Shown here piece after piece: positions 45,613 through 53,407 of a DNA stretch of 64,000 bases (positions are counted from its first letter, which is position 1; each line of letters opens with the position of its first letter). The notes under the pieces were generated by a model. The model did not search any database and was not told the DNA's origin. It saw only the letters and a program-made list of their open reading frames with translations. The position numbers were made by a program, and so were the translations under genes. The DNA lies in the NCBI RefSeq assembly GCF_016775705.1, contig NZ_CP068760.1, forward strand, positions 2,356,001 to 2,420,000, written 5' to 3'. The DNA comes from Chryseobacterium cucumeris (GTDB taxonomy: Bacteria > Bacteroidota > Bacteroidia > Flavobacteriales > Weeksellaceae).

Positions 45613-45645
45613 AAAGCCGGTAGGACTTTTTTTACCGGCTTTTCT
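45613..45645 (+). terminator. intrinsic terminator between the two T9SS genes
   Basis: A 10-bp stem AAAGCCGGTA / TACCGGCTTT with a T-rich loop, followed by TTC and further T-rich sequence. The second gene therefore needs its own promoter, which is the duplicated one. Confidence 0.78.
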
Positions 45646-45706
45646 ATGTTCTGATTTTAGCATTTTTTTATGTGACTAAAATAAAAACACGATAAAAATC
45701 ATGTTT

Positions 45707-45760
45707 TTATTTAGACTGATTAAAAATAATTATATAATTTTGTGGAATCATTCTAAATAA
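45707..45760 (+). promoter_or_regulatory. shared promoter/operator, copy 2
   Basis: TTATTTAGACTGATT (45707-45721) and AATCATTCTAAATAA (45746-45760) repeat copy 1 with only a few changes and the same 24-bp spacing. TAATTTTG (45735-45742) is the -7 box. The ATG of the HmuY-like gene follows 18 bp after the right arm. Confidence 0.68.
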
Positions 45761-45778
45761 GGATTTAAAAAATAAATT

Positions 45779-47071
45779 ATGAAAACAAAACTATTATTGG
45801 CATCAGTACTGGCACTGTCTGTTCAGCAGACTGTTTTGGCGCAGACTGACGCGTTGGGATACTCACAGGTAAATATGACCATGGGAAGCGGATACCAAAA
45901 CCGCGTGTTTGTAAACCTTGCAGATGGTAATATGGTTTCTCAGCCAGCCAATACGTGGGATATTGCTTTTTATAGAAATTCAAACTATGCATTCGGATCC
46001 AGAGTCAATGATGCTAAGGATATTGAAGTATTCACTGCATCAACCAACTTAGCAGACTGGGATAACATCAGCATCAGCAATGAAGCTTCATGGGGAGATC
46101 CTCTTTATAATCCGGACCAGACCACTGACTGGAGCCAGGGCGCTTTTGAACAGGGACCTGTGACTTCTCCAAACCCCAATATTCCTTCAACCGGATGGGG
46201 CGTTTATAACCCGGTGAACCACCACATTCAGGGGAAAGCTATTTTTGTTTTAAAATATGCTGCAGGAACCTATATCAAGTTTGCTATTGAAGATGCTTTT
46301 GCAGGATATACCTTCAAGTATTCAAAATGGAACGGGACTTCATGGGGAGCTACAGAAACCAGAACCATCGCCAACGGAACAGATGATTCATATTTCAACT
46401 ATTTCTCATTTGATACCGGAGAAAAAGTTCCCAATCTGGAACCTTCCAGAACGGCATGGGACTTCGTATTCACCAAATATTATACGTTCTATATGGGTGT
46501 ACAGATGTACCCGCTTTCCGGAGCGATTCAAAGTCCGAACATAAAAGTGGCAATGGTACAGCCAGAAACACAGCAAACAGCAGCTAACACCGTTCCTGCC
46601 ACAGCCAATTTCTCATCAGAGATCACTACGGTAGGACACTCATGGAAAGGGATCGGGACTGTGAAAAATGATGTGGTATACTACGTCAAAAAAGGCAATG
46701 ATTACTACAGAATGTACTTCACAACCAATGGTGGTGCCAGTACAGGAAATATGTATTTCAAATACAAAAAGATCACAGAAACGTTAGGAATTACCGAAGT
46801 AGGAAAAAAAGCATCTTTCGGTATTTATCCTAATCCAACTACGGCGGATAAAAAAGTAACGGTTCTTTTTGATGTTAAAGAAAAAACAGGTAATAAGGGA
46901 AATGTAGAGGTCTATGACCAGACCGGGAAAAAGGTCTATTCAGCTGAACTTACGAACCAGACTGGTTTTTATAAGCAGGATTTGAATGTTTCTACCCTTA
47001 CTTCAGGAAATTACCTTGTAAAAATTACTTACGGTGGTCATTCGGAGACGAAAAAGCTTATCGTAAAATAA
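45779..47071 (+). CDS. T9SS-secreted HmuY-like heme-binding protein
   Basis: A 430-aa secreted protein. Signal peptide 1-21 ends VLAQ. The N-terminal 320 residues follow the HmuY pattern seen in the lipoprotein of the neighbouring operon: VFVNLADG, TWDIAFYRN near residue 60, AWDFVFTKYYTFYMG near 225, and YYRMYFTTNGG near 310. Instead of a lipobox, the protein has a type A T9SS sorting domain at about 350-430 (FGIYPNPTTADKK, VEVYDQTGKKVY, GNYLVKI). It is thus likely released or attached at the cell surface as a hemophore that feeds the receptor. It shares its promoter with the upstream adhesin-like gene. Confidence 0.85.
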   Translation: MKTKLLLASVLALSVQQTVLAQTDALGYSQVNMTMGSGYQNRVFVNLADGNMVSQPANTWDIAFYRNSNYAFGSRVNDAKDIEVFTASTNLADWDNISISNEASWGDPLYNPDQTTDWSQGAFEQGPVTSPNPNIPSTGWGVYNPVNHHIQGKAIFVLKYAAGTYIKFAIEDAFAGYTFKYSKWNGTSWGATETRTIANGTDDSYFNYFSFDTGEKVPNLEPSRTAWDFVFTKYYTFYMGVQMYPLSGAIQSPNIKVAMVQPETQQTAANTVPATANFSSEITTVGHSWKGIGTVKNDVVYYVKKGNDYYRMYFTTNGGASTGNMYFKYKKITETLGITEVGKKASFGIYPNPTTADKKVTVLFDVKEKTGNKGNVEVYDQTGKKVYSAELTNQTGFYKQDLNVSTLTSGNYLVKITYGGHSETKKLIVK

Positions 47072-47106
47072 ACTTTCAATTTTAATACTTTCTATTTTTT
47101 CTAATA

Positions 47107-47146
47107 AAAAGGCGGTTTCAGATTGTTGAAACCGCCTTTTATTTTT
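47107..47146 (+). terminator. intrinsic terminator after the HmuY-like gene
   Basis: A 14-bp stem AAAAGGCGGTTTCA / TGAAACCGCCTTTT with a 6-nt loop, followed by a T-rich tract. Confidence 0.9.
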
Positions 47147-47235
47147 TCTTCATTAAAGAACTTAAAAAGATATAAAACAAATAGTTATATAAGATTCTTC
47201 TTTAAATTTTTAAATCTTTAAATCCTTCAATACCA

Positions 47236-47526
47236 TCAATATATTTTAAATCCTTTATAAACCTCTACAGAACTTTCCATAATTTTGGAAGCATCTTTAC
47301 GGAAATCCAACAAGTGGTCCTGCCCGTTATGCCTGTTGTGGTGCTCAACACTTTCCCAAAGCTCGATCAGGAAGAAAGTCCCTTTATTATCTTTATCTTC
47401 AATAAGGTCATACTGCAGACAGCCTTCTTCTTTTCTTGTTTCTTTCACAAGGTTTTGAAACAGCTCTACAGCGTCCATCAGATAATTTTCATTAAACTTA
47501 AAAAGTGCAATGATATGTAAATTCAT
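47236..47526 (-). CDS. antibiotic-biosynthesis-monooxygenase-fold protein (ABM family)
   Basis: A 96-aa ferredoxin-like dimeric alpha/beta-barrel protein. The pattern is HIIALFKFNEN at the start, ETRKEEGCLQYDL near 30, FLIELWESVEHHNRH near 53 and DHLLDF. YgiN-type quinol monooxygenases and IsdG-type heme oxygenases share this fold. The sequence resembles the YgiN group more than IsdG, but the nearby heme locus makes the latter worth a thought. It stands alone. Confidence 0.85.
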   Translation of the reverse strand: MNLHIIALFKFNENYLMDAVELFQNLVKETRKEEGCLQYDLIEDKDNKGTFFLIELWESVEHHNRHNGQDHLLDFRKDASKIMESSVEVYKGFKIY

Positions 47527-47614
47527 GTTCTAATATTTAGTGATGTAAAAGTAAAATATTTTCAAAACCGAAAACCTTTTTAATCCTTTTATTTTTCCAC
47601 ACCCAACATAATTT

Positions 47615-48502
47615 TTAATTAAAAACTGATTTATAAATAGTTATAGAACTCATCACAATCACCAGGGTTCCGATAATAACAAACATTTTCTTCACAGGAA
47701 GCTTTGCTGTGAGCATTGCGGAAAAAGGAGCGGTCACAATTCCTCCGATCAAAAGCCCTAAAATAATATTCCAGTGCTGGATTCCCAGGGTAAAGAAAAA
47801 AGTAACTGCAGCCGTTATGGTAAGAATAAATTTGGCCACGGTAGAACTTCCTACGGCAAATCTTGGGGTGAATGCATTTTTAATCAGTGTTCCGGTCACC
47901 AAAGGCCCCCAGCCTCCTCCGGCAAAAGAATCTATAAAACCACCGATCACACCCAGCCTGGTCAGATTGGTTTTTCTTTTCAGGGCTTTGCTCTGTTTTT
48001 TCTTAAATGCATTTGACAGGATTTGAAATCCAAGGTATAAAGTGTAAAAAGCAATCAATGTTTTGGTGATTTTCGCATAATATTCTCCCAGATAAGTAAG
48101 ACTGACAGCTCCGATAATTGCTCCGATCACAGCCGGAATAGCTAGCTTTTTCACCAAACTTTTGCTTACATTTTTCAGTTTAATGTGGCTGAGGCTTCCC
48201 GCAGCAGTGGTGAAACTTTCTGCAGAATGAATACTTGCACTTACAATATGCGGCGGAATATTCAGAAGCATAAGGGTCGTGGTACAAATAACTCCATATC
48301 CCATTCCCATGGAACCTGCCACAATTTCTGCAAAAACACCTACCAGGAGCATCCAGTAAAAAATATAATGATCCTTGGCCAGAATGATCTGTAATTCTTC
48401 CAGATATCCCAGTTCGTACATGGAAAAAACAGCAATGGATATAATAGCAGCCGTCACCAAAAGGACATTCAACCTTACCTGAATTTTTCTTGAAATCACC
48501 AT
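47615..48502 (-). CDS. TSUP-family transporter (TauE/SafE-like sulfite/sulfonate exporter)
   Basis: An inner-membrane protein of 295 aa with about eight hydrophobic segments. Typical TSUP features are GSMGMGYGV near residue 63 and the mirrored second-half motif GFIDSFAGGGWGP near 190. Substrates of the family include sulfite, sulfoacetate and other sulfur compounds. It starts 1 bp after the stop of a 63-codon ORF and lies downstream of an Rrf2-type regulator, consistent with a role in sulfur or cysteine homeostasis. Confidence 0.9.
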   Translation of the reverse strand: MVISRKIQVRLNVLLVTAAIISIAVFSMYELGYLEELQIILAKDHYIFYWMLLVGVFAEIVAGSMGMGYGVICTTTLMLLNIPPHIVSASIHSAESFTTAAGSLSHIKLKNVSKSLVKKLAIPAVIGAIIGAVSLTYLGEYYAKITKTLIAFYTLYLGFQILSNAFKKKQSKALKRKTNLTRLGVIGGFIDSFAGGGWGPLVTGTLIKNAFTPRFAVGSSTVAKFILTITAAVTFFFTLGIQHWNIILGLLIGGIVTAPFSAMLTAKLPVKKMFVIIGTLVIVMSSITIYKSVFN

Positions 48503-48503
48503 A

Positions 48504-48695
48504 TTAAAAAATCGTTTTGGTCTGTATTTTTTGATTATCCGTCACATTGAAAATAAAGATATTTAACGATCGTATGTTTTCTGCACTTCTGTACAAGGAA
48601 ATATTTTCAGGTATGCTATATGCTGCATCAGAATGCACTGCAGTAATGGAGCGGGTAAGCTTTTGTAATTGGTTTAATTCTTCTTTTGAAATCAT
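48504..48695 (-). CDS. possible small protein upstream of the TSUP gene
   Basis: A 63-aa ORF starting MISKEELNQLQKLTRSI with no recognised motif. Its stop lies 1 bp before the TSUP ATG, the spacing of a real operon partner, and a palindromic candidate operator lies upstream of it. An overlapping ORF on the plus strand (48547-48756) has no such context and is probably a shadow. It may be a small conserved protein or only a leader ORF. Confidence 0.5.
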   Translation of the reverse strand: MISKEELNQLQKLTRSITAVHSDAAYSIPENISLYRSAENIRSLNIFIFNVTDNQKIQTKTIF

Positions 48696-48726
48696 AGTTT
48701 ATTCATTTGAAGTAGTGCAAATATCT

Positions 48727-48756
48727 GATAAAATATTTATCCTACAAAAAAAGTAG
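48727..48756. promoter_or_regulatory. adjacent palindromes upstream of the TSUP operon
   Basis: GATAAAATATTTATC (48727-48741) is a perfect 6-bp inverted repeat around a 3-nt centre, directly followed by CTACAAAAAAAGTAG (48742-48756), a 4-bp inverted repeat around seven A. They lie between the TSUP operon and the Rrf2 gene upstream on the same strand; Rrf2 binding is an inference. Confidence 0.45.
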
Positions 48757-48783
48757 ACTATTAATTCAAAAAAAAGGACCGGG

Positions 48784-49191
48784 TTAATCCACCAGATCCA
48801 TTAAAGTTTTACTTTCCAGAATATTCAGAGAAGCATCGCGAACTTCTATCAGGACATCATGAAGCCCGCAGTGATCTTCATTGCAGTCATCACATTTCTC
48901 ATAAAAATTGAGACTTACGCAGGGAAGCATCGCAATAGGACCGTTGACAAGACGGATGATCTTTGCCAGTTTCACATTTTCCGGATTTTCTTTGAAAAAG
49001 TATCCTCCACCCTTTCCTTTTTTACTGTCGAGGATTTCCGCTTTTTTCAGTTCAAGAAGGATATTTTCCAAAAACTTTAAAGGAATTTTTTTATGTTCCG
49101 CAATTTCAGAAATAAGAATCGGGCCGTCATTTCTTTTTTCTACAAGATATGACAGCGCCTTAAAAGCATATTGAGATTTTTTTGAAAGCAT
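48784..49191 (-). CDS. Rrf2-family transcriptional regulator
   Basis: A 135-aa winged-helix regulator starting MLSKKSQYAFKALSYL, the conserved Rrf2 N-terminus; the frame extends 20 codons upstream with a hydrophobic non-family stretch, so I start at 49191. The HTH covers ILISEIAEHKKIPLKFLENILLEL, then the wing KGKGGGYF. The C-terminal part has four cysteines (LPCVSLN, then EKCDDCNEDHC), which could bind an Fe-S cluster as in IscR/NsrR, although the spacing differs from IscR. The CysR-like role in sulfur control suggested by the neighbouring TSUP gene is inferred. Confidence 0.88.
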   Translation of the reverse strand: MLSKKSQYAFKALSYLVEKRNDGPILISEIAEHKKIPLKFLENILLELKKAEILDSKKGKGGGYFFKENPENVKLAKIIRLVNGPIAMLPCVSLNFYEKCDDCNEDHCGLHDVLIEVRDASLNILESKTLMDLVD

Positions 49192-49342
49192 TAAAGCAAA
49201 AATACGAAAATTGTTTAATATTTGAAAAAGACCTGAAAACAGGAATAACAAACGAAAAAAATGTCGGTGTATCTATCCGTAATTTTACGGTTTTAGGTAC
49301 CACAATTTTGCCTTTCTCCTATTAAATCATTATGTTTGCCAT

Positions 49343-49771
49343 ATGTTCAGCAAACAAGAAGCACAGCAATTAAAAAAAGAATTTTGGACAGCTTTTGGAA
49401 GATCATTTCCCAGAAAATGGATTCTTTATGATACCAAAATCAAGGACATGGCATTTAAGTTTTCTGCCGACAATAAAAAAGCAGAAGTTTCTCTGGATAT
49501 CGAAATGAAAGATGAAATTTTCCGGAATGCCTATTATGAGAAGATCTGGTCTTTGGAGGATATATTAAAAGATTTCATCGGAGATTTTCAGAAGGAAGAA
49601 TATTTCACTCTTGAAAATGGTAAGATCATCAGCAGGATATGGGTTGAAAAACATAATGTTTCCGTTTTTAATAAAAATACCTGGCAAGAAATTTTTGAAT
49701 TTTTTGTGGACAAAATGGACGGTTTCGAAAGATTTTACTACGAATATGAGGATTTTATAAAGGATATATAG
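49343..49771 (+). CDS. DUF4268-like protein
   Basis: A 142-aa soluble protein, rich in Phe, Lys and Glu, with the family start FSKQEAQQLKKEFWTAFGR and a central beta strand region MAFKFSADNKKAEVSLDIE. DUF4268 is a small PD-(D/E)XK-like-named domain family of unknown role; I do not see clear nuclease residues. It stands alone, divergent from the Rrf2 gene. The family name is from memory. Confidence 0.78.
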   Translation: MFSKQEAQQLKKEFWTAFGRSFPRKWILYDTKIKDMAFKFSADNKKAEVSLDIEMKDEIFRNAYYEKIWSLEDILKDFIGDFQKEEYFTLENGKIISRIWVEKHNVSVFNKNTWQEIFEFFVDKMDGFERFYYEYEDFIKDI

Positions 49772-49882
49772 AATACTTACGAAATAAATACCACTTTATA
49801 CTTCAGGTTGAGATAAAAAAAGAAAACTTATCTTTGCACTACCACTTAAACTAATAGATGAAACAAACTAACATGATTAAAA

Positions 49883-50521
49883 ATGAGAAAAGTGTACAAA
49901 AACATTTTTGGAGAAATCATCTCTAAAAGTAAAGCTGTGAAGCTAAGCGAATATCATCTGTATTATTATGAAGAAGGCTCCGATTTCCTGAAAGAAATTG
50001 AATTCATCAATGAAGACAGTGTTTACAACATCAATTATTTTCTAAGTGACGAGGAAGACGAGGTGAAGGTAGTGGATTATCTTAAAGAAAAATCTGACTT
50101 TTTTGATATTGAAAGAAAAGAAACTGCCGACGGCTATATTATTTCTACCAATAAATTATATTCTTTATCCGTAGATGATCTGCCCCTTATTTCTAAAACT
50201 GTTTTCAAAACGGACGATCCTGAAAACTTTATCTGCTCACAGGTCATCGATAACGAAACCCACCAACCACACCTTGAAAGAACCATAAAATGCTGGTATA
50301 CGAATGACGAAAACGGTGAAAAATATGCAGCCATAGAATGCAGCTATCAGGAAGACGGAAAACTGGAACTGGCTGTAGATAAAACACCCGACCCGGACAA
50401 TGAAGAAAACTGGATCCATTATGATTATGATACTTTCGAAGATCTTCAGGCACAGATCCCTACTGACATCAGCTATTACAAAACAGCTGCCTTACTTCCC
50501 AAACAAGCCTATCAGCAATAA
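49883..50521 (+). CDS. acidic protein of unknown function
   Basis: A 212-aa very acidic cytoplasmic protein with no signal, membrane segment or recognised motif. It is predicted mostly beta from the alternating pattern (YHLYYYEEGSDFLKEIEF, AIECSYQEDGKLELAVD). A terminator-like hairpin follows. It could be an immunity- or effector-like small protein, but nothing decides this. Confidence 0.68.
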   Translation: MRKVYKNIFGEIISKSKAVKLSEYHLYYYEEGSDFLKEIEFINEDSVYNINYFLSDEEDEVKVVDYLKEKSDFFDIERKETADGYIISTNKLYSLSVDDLPLISKTVFKTDDPENFICSQVIDNETHQPHLERTIKCWYTNDENGEKYAAIECSYQEDGKLELAVDKTPDPDNEENWIHYDYDTFEDLQAQIPTDISYYKTAALLPKQAYQQ

Positions 50522-50622
50522 TCTTATATTCTTTAACACACCACATCCCCAGTTATTAAATGGAAGATCTCAATTTTTCAGATGCAAGAATTGAAGCCTG
50601 AATAAAGATCTTAAAAAATAAT

Positions 50623-50657
50623 AAAGACTGTTTTCGATTGGAAGCAGTCTTTCTCTT
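50623..50657 (+). terminator. probable terminator after the 49883 gene
   Basis: AAAGACTG / CAGTCTTT form an 8-bp stem extended by TTC/GAA with a small mismatch, followed by TCTCTTTT. It lies about 100 nt after the stop. Confidence 0.6.
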
Positions 50658-50722
50658 TTCTGCAACAAAAACCAGTATCAGAATCATTTCCAAAATAGCT
50701 TTAAAACTTTGTTCCATTTTAT

Positions 50723-50730
50723 TATATTTG
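50723..50730 (+). promoter_or_regulatory. -7 box of the XRE regulator gene
   Basis: TATATTTG is a full match, 27 nt before the ATG at 50758. The only TTG nearby is 11 nt upstream, too close to be a normal -33 element. Confidence 0.45.
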
Positions 50731-50757
50731 TAGAAAGGCACAAATATAAAAGTCGTT

Positions 50758-51123
50758 ATGGAAAAGCTAAAAAATCTAAGAAAGCAAAGAGGCTACACAC
50801 AAGAATATATGTCTAAAATAATATCTACAGATGTCTCCAATTATTCCCGAAAAGAGAATGATGAAGTAAGGATATATGATGATGAATGGGAAAAGCTTGC
50901 TAAAGCACTTGATGTTCCTGTAGAAGAAATAAAGGAAGAAAAACCATCACGAGTTGTCAATAATGATAATTTAACTTTCAACGACCAATCTGCAAACAAT
51001 AATTTTAATCAATATTACAACATTCCTAATTCTATTGTGGAAAATTTGCAGAGCTATATTAAAGTTTTAGAAGAGCAGGTGGGAGCTTTGAAGGAAGAGA
51101 ATAGAAAATTGAAAGGGAAATAA
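50758..51123 (+). CDS. XRE-family helix-turn-helix regulator with coiled coil
   Basis: A 121-aa protein. Residues 3-60 form an XRE HTH (LRKQRGYTQEYMSKII, then VSNYSRKENDEVRI), a middle Asn-rich linker lies at 70-90, and a C-terminal coiled coil (VLEEQVGALKEENRKL) probably mediates dimerisation. It is convergent with the KAP NTPase gene, sharing a hairpin between their 3' ends. Such HTH proteins often regulate neighbouring accessory genes. Confidence 0.88.
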   Translation: MEKLKNLRKQRGYTQEYMSKIISTDVSNYSRKENDEVRIYDDEWEKLAKALDVPVEEIKEEKPSRVVNNDNLTFNDQSANNNFNQYYNIPNSIVENLQSYIKVLEEQVGALKEENRKLKGK

Positions 51124-51155
51124 ATAAAAGAGAAACTGTATGTTTCTCTTTTATT
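51123..51155. terminator. bidirectional terminator between the XRE and KAP genes
   Basis: A perfect 14-bp stem AATAAAAGAGAAAC / GTTTCTCTTTTATT with a 5-nt loop, starting in the XRE stop codon. Its core is nearly the same as the hairpin at 53371-53402 on the other side of the KAP gene. Confidence 0.8.
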
Positions 51156-51196
51156 ACCATTATCATCAATTTTTAAATTTGATAGAATTTATTAAT

Positions 51197-53335
51197 CTAC
51201 TCTTCATTATTCTCTTGTTCCTGGTCTTTTAAATACCAAAACTCGAATTGTTTTAGCAAATTTTTATCTGTTTGCCCGAATTTTGTACCAAAAAACTCTA
51301 CATCCAATTGTAATAGTTCGTCAGAATAATTTTGCATTATTTTATTAAACAATAAATCCTTATCTATACTTTCGCATAATTCATTATATCCATGTAATTC
51401 TAAATCTGATCGATATCTTTTAGGCTCTTTTGTTGTGTGTATATCTAATGTATAAAGCCTAATAAATTCGATGATTTTTTCAGAATTATCTGAAAATAAT
51501 TGCTCAAAATATGCACTTTGCTGCTCAGGGTCCTCAATCTTCCAACTTCGAAAAAATGAATGATAATAATCTGGATATTTTTCATGCAAAGGTATGCCAT
51601 CAGCATAATACAGAGCTTTTTTACGAATAAAGTTAAAAAGTTCATTTCTTTCTTCATCAATTAATAAATAAGTACCCTTAACTTCATCCGGTTCAGTACT
51701 TATATATAATTGCATAGCAAAATCAACAGAAGATGTATTAGTAATTATCTCTTTGTATTTATTAAATACCTCGGATTTATTTTCATTATCTTCAAGCAAA
51801 CTTCTTATTATCATTGCTGATTGACTTTGTGGATTGTATACAAATGAAAAAAAGCCATCTTCCTCAATAATTTCTTCATTTATTTCAAGATTTTTGACAG
51901 CAATGATATCAATTAGCTTATTCTTTTCTTCCCAAGACAAATCACCTATAATACTTCTTAATTTAATAACAACATTTTTAAAAGTACCAATTTTTACTAA
52001 ATGAAGAAAATTTGATTGAGCATTTTCAAGATCATTATTTTCCACATATTCTAAAAATCGATTGAATTCAACATCAGAAAACTGATCTTTTAAGACACAA
52101 TAAGCAAAATATCTATTGAAGTATCTACTCGAAGAAATCCTCTTATGTTTATAAGCTATTTGCTCTATATCGTCGATAAATGAATTATCTAGCACCTCAG
52201 CAACGGAAGGAAATAATTCAGATAAAAAACCCTTTACAAGTATCTTTTCATTTTCATTAAAAGAATTTAGCATCTCATCAAGAATCTTTTTCATATCAGC
52301 TTTATCAGTTTCTCCAAAACTATTAAACGATAATGAATAAGTACGTGCAAAAAATTGTTGATTTTGGTTAATAATTTTATAAATATCAGGATAAATTATT
52401 TTTACTGCTTCAATTAACAAAAGATCTACAATATTAATCTCATCTTTTAATAAGGGTATTGAAAATGAAATACTATTTCCATATCTGACTGCATAACGCG
52501 GAGTCTTGATTTTTGGTAATATATAAGTTTCAAATACATTTATATACCTCCGCATCTCACTATCAGAAAGTTTAATATCATTTTCAATCAATACTTTTTC
52601 GATAATACTCAATGAATACTCCTGTAAATCAGACGACTGAGGCTTAGGGATTTTTAATGGTACTTGAATTATCTTTTCTAAAAAATTTTCTCCTGCTTGT
52701 TTATTCTCTTGACCAAACCTTTCATTAATTGCATTGGCTACCATGTTATCATCAAAAGATAATATATAAAATGTATTATGAAAATCTGCATTAATTTTAA
52801 CTAATCGAATGAGGGAATAAATTTCATTTTTATCCAAACGATCTATATCATCAATAATAATAACGATCTTTTTTTCACTTTCCTTGATAAAAGAATTAAC
52901 TCGTATTTTCAAATCTTCAAGATCAACATCGGCTAATCCTTTTCCAGCTCCAGAAAAATCAAATCCCAAAACACTAGTTAAAGAACCATATTTTTCAACA
53001 AATTTCCCAAGTTTTTCTGAATTTGTTGAAAGTTCCTGGTCAAGTGATTTGGAAATTGATATAAAAAAACTTTTAAGTAACAACTCTTCATCTTTATAAC
53101 GCCAAGGATTAAATTTTATAATAATAATATTGTCAGAATGACTTAACTCTCCTTCAATAAAATTTAAAATTGATGATTTTCCATCTCCCCAAGCTCCATA
53201 AATTCCTATAACAAGACCATCGTCGCTTCCTCTATGAATAATTGTTTCTGCTATCCTTTTAGAGAACTGATATCTTTGAAACCTATCTTCTTCCCTTTTT
53301 TCTACAGGTCTATCTGATGAATAAACATTTTGCAT
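51197..53335 (-). CDS. KAP-family P-loop NTPase
   Basis: A 712-aa NTPase. Walker A is GAWGDGKSS (47-55), followed by FNPWRY (75-80), the KAP-specific Trp motif, and Walker B is IVIIIDDIDRLD (157-168). No transmembrane helices are seen between Walker A and B, unlike many KAP proteins. The 350-residue C-terminal part is helical, acidic and unrecognised and could be a sensor or effector domain. KAP proteins include phage-exclusion PifA and other defence proteins. The gene is strikingly AT-rich with A-ending codons compared with its neighbours, which points to horizontal transfer. A defence role is inferred, not shown. Confidence 0.85.
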   Translation of the reverse strand: MQNVYSSDRPVEKREEDRFQRYQFSKRIAETIIHRGSDDGLVIGIYGAWGDGKSSILNFIEGELSHSDNIIIIKFNPWRYKDEELLLKSFFISISKSLDQELSTNSEKLGKFVEKYGSLTSVLGFDFSGAGKGLADVDLEDLKIRVNSFIKESEKKIVIIIDDIDRLDKNEIYSLIRLVKINADFHNTFYILSFDDNMVANAINERFGQENKQAGENFLEKIIQVPLKIPKPQSSDLQEYSLSIIEKVLIENDIKLSDSEMRRYINVFETYILPKIKTPRYAVRYGNSISFSIPLLKDEINIVDLLLIEAVKIIYPDIYKIINQNQQFFARTYSLSFNSFGETDKADMKKILDEMLNSFNENEKILVKGFLSELFPSVAEVLDNSFIDDIEQIAYKHKRISSSRYFNRYFAYCVLKDQFSDVEFNRFLEYVENNDLENAQSNFLHLVKIGTFKNVVIKLRSIIGDLSWEEKNKLIDIIAVKNLEINEEIIEEDGFFSFVYNPQSQSAMIIRSLLEDNENKSEVFNKYKEIITNTSSVDFAMQLYISTEPDEVKGTYLLIDEERNELFNFIRKKALYYADGIPLHEKYPDYYHSFFRSWKIEDPEQQSAYFEQLFSDNSEKIIEFIRLYTLDIHTTKEPKRYRSDLELHGYNELCESIDKDLLFNKIMQNYSDELLQLDVEFFGTKFGQTDKNLLKQFEFWYLKDQEQENNEE

Positions 53336-53363
53336 AGTATTCTCTTTAATAGTTTTTAATAAT

Positions 53364-53371
53364 CAAATATA
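53364..53371 (-). promoter_or_regulatory. -7 box of the KAP gene
   Basis: The minus strand reads TATATTTG, 28 nt before the KAP ATG, and directly follows the T run of the gldG terminator. No TTG at normal spacing was found. Confidence 0.5.
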
Positions 53372-53402
53372 AAAAAGAGAAACCTTACGATTTCTCTTTT
53401 TT
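53371..53402 (-). terminator. intrinsic terminator after gldG
   Basis: A 12-bp stem AAAAAAGAGAAA / TTTCTCTTTTTT with an 8-nt loop. The core resembles the hairpin at 51123-51155. Confidence 0.85.
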
Positions 53403-53407
53403 ATATT

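Noticed and set aside
47236..47526. ABM-fold protein as an IsdG-type heme oxygenase of the heme locus
   Set aside because: The sequence pattern is closer to YgiN-type monooxygenases and the gene is on its own beyond a terminator; not supported enough to claim.
48547..48756. 69-codon plus-strand ORF opposite the small TSUP-linked ORF
   Set aside because: It has no operon context, overlaps the palindromic region, and reads as a shadow of the minus-strand frame.
51123..53402. The KAP module as an integrative element with att sites
   Set aside because: The flanking similar hairpins are short and self-palindromic; there is no integrase or recombinase and no tRNA target, so only a weak insertion hypothesis is kept.
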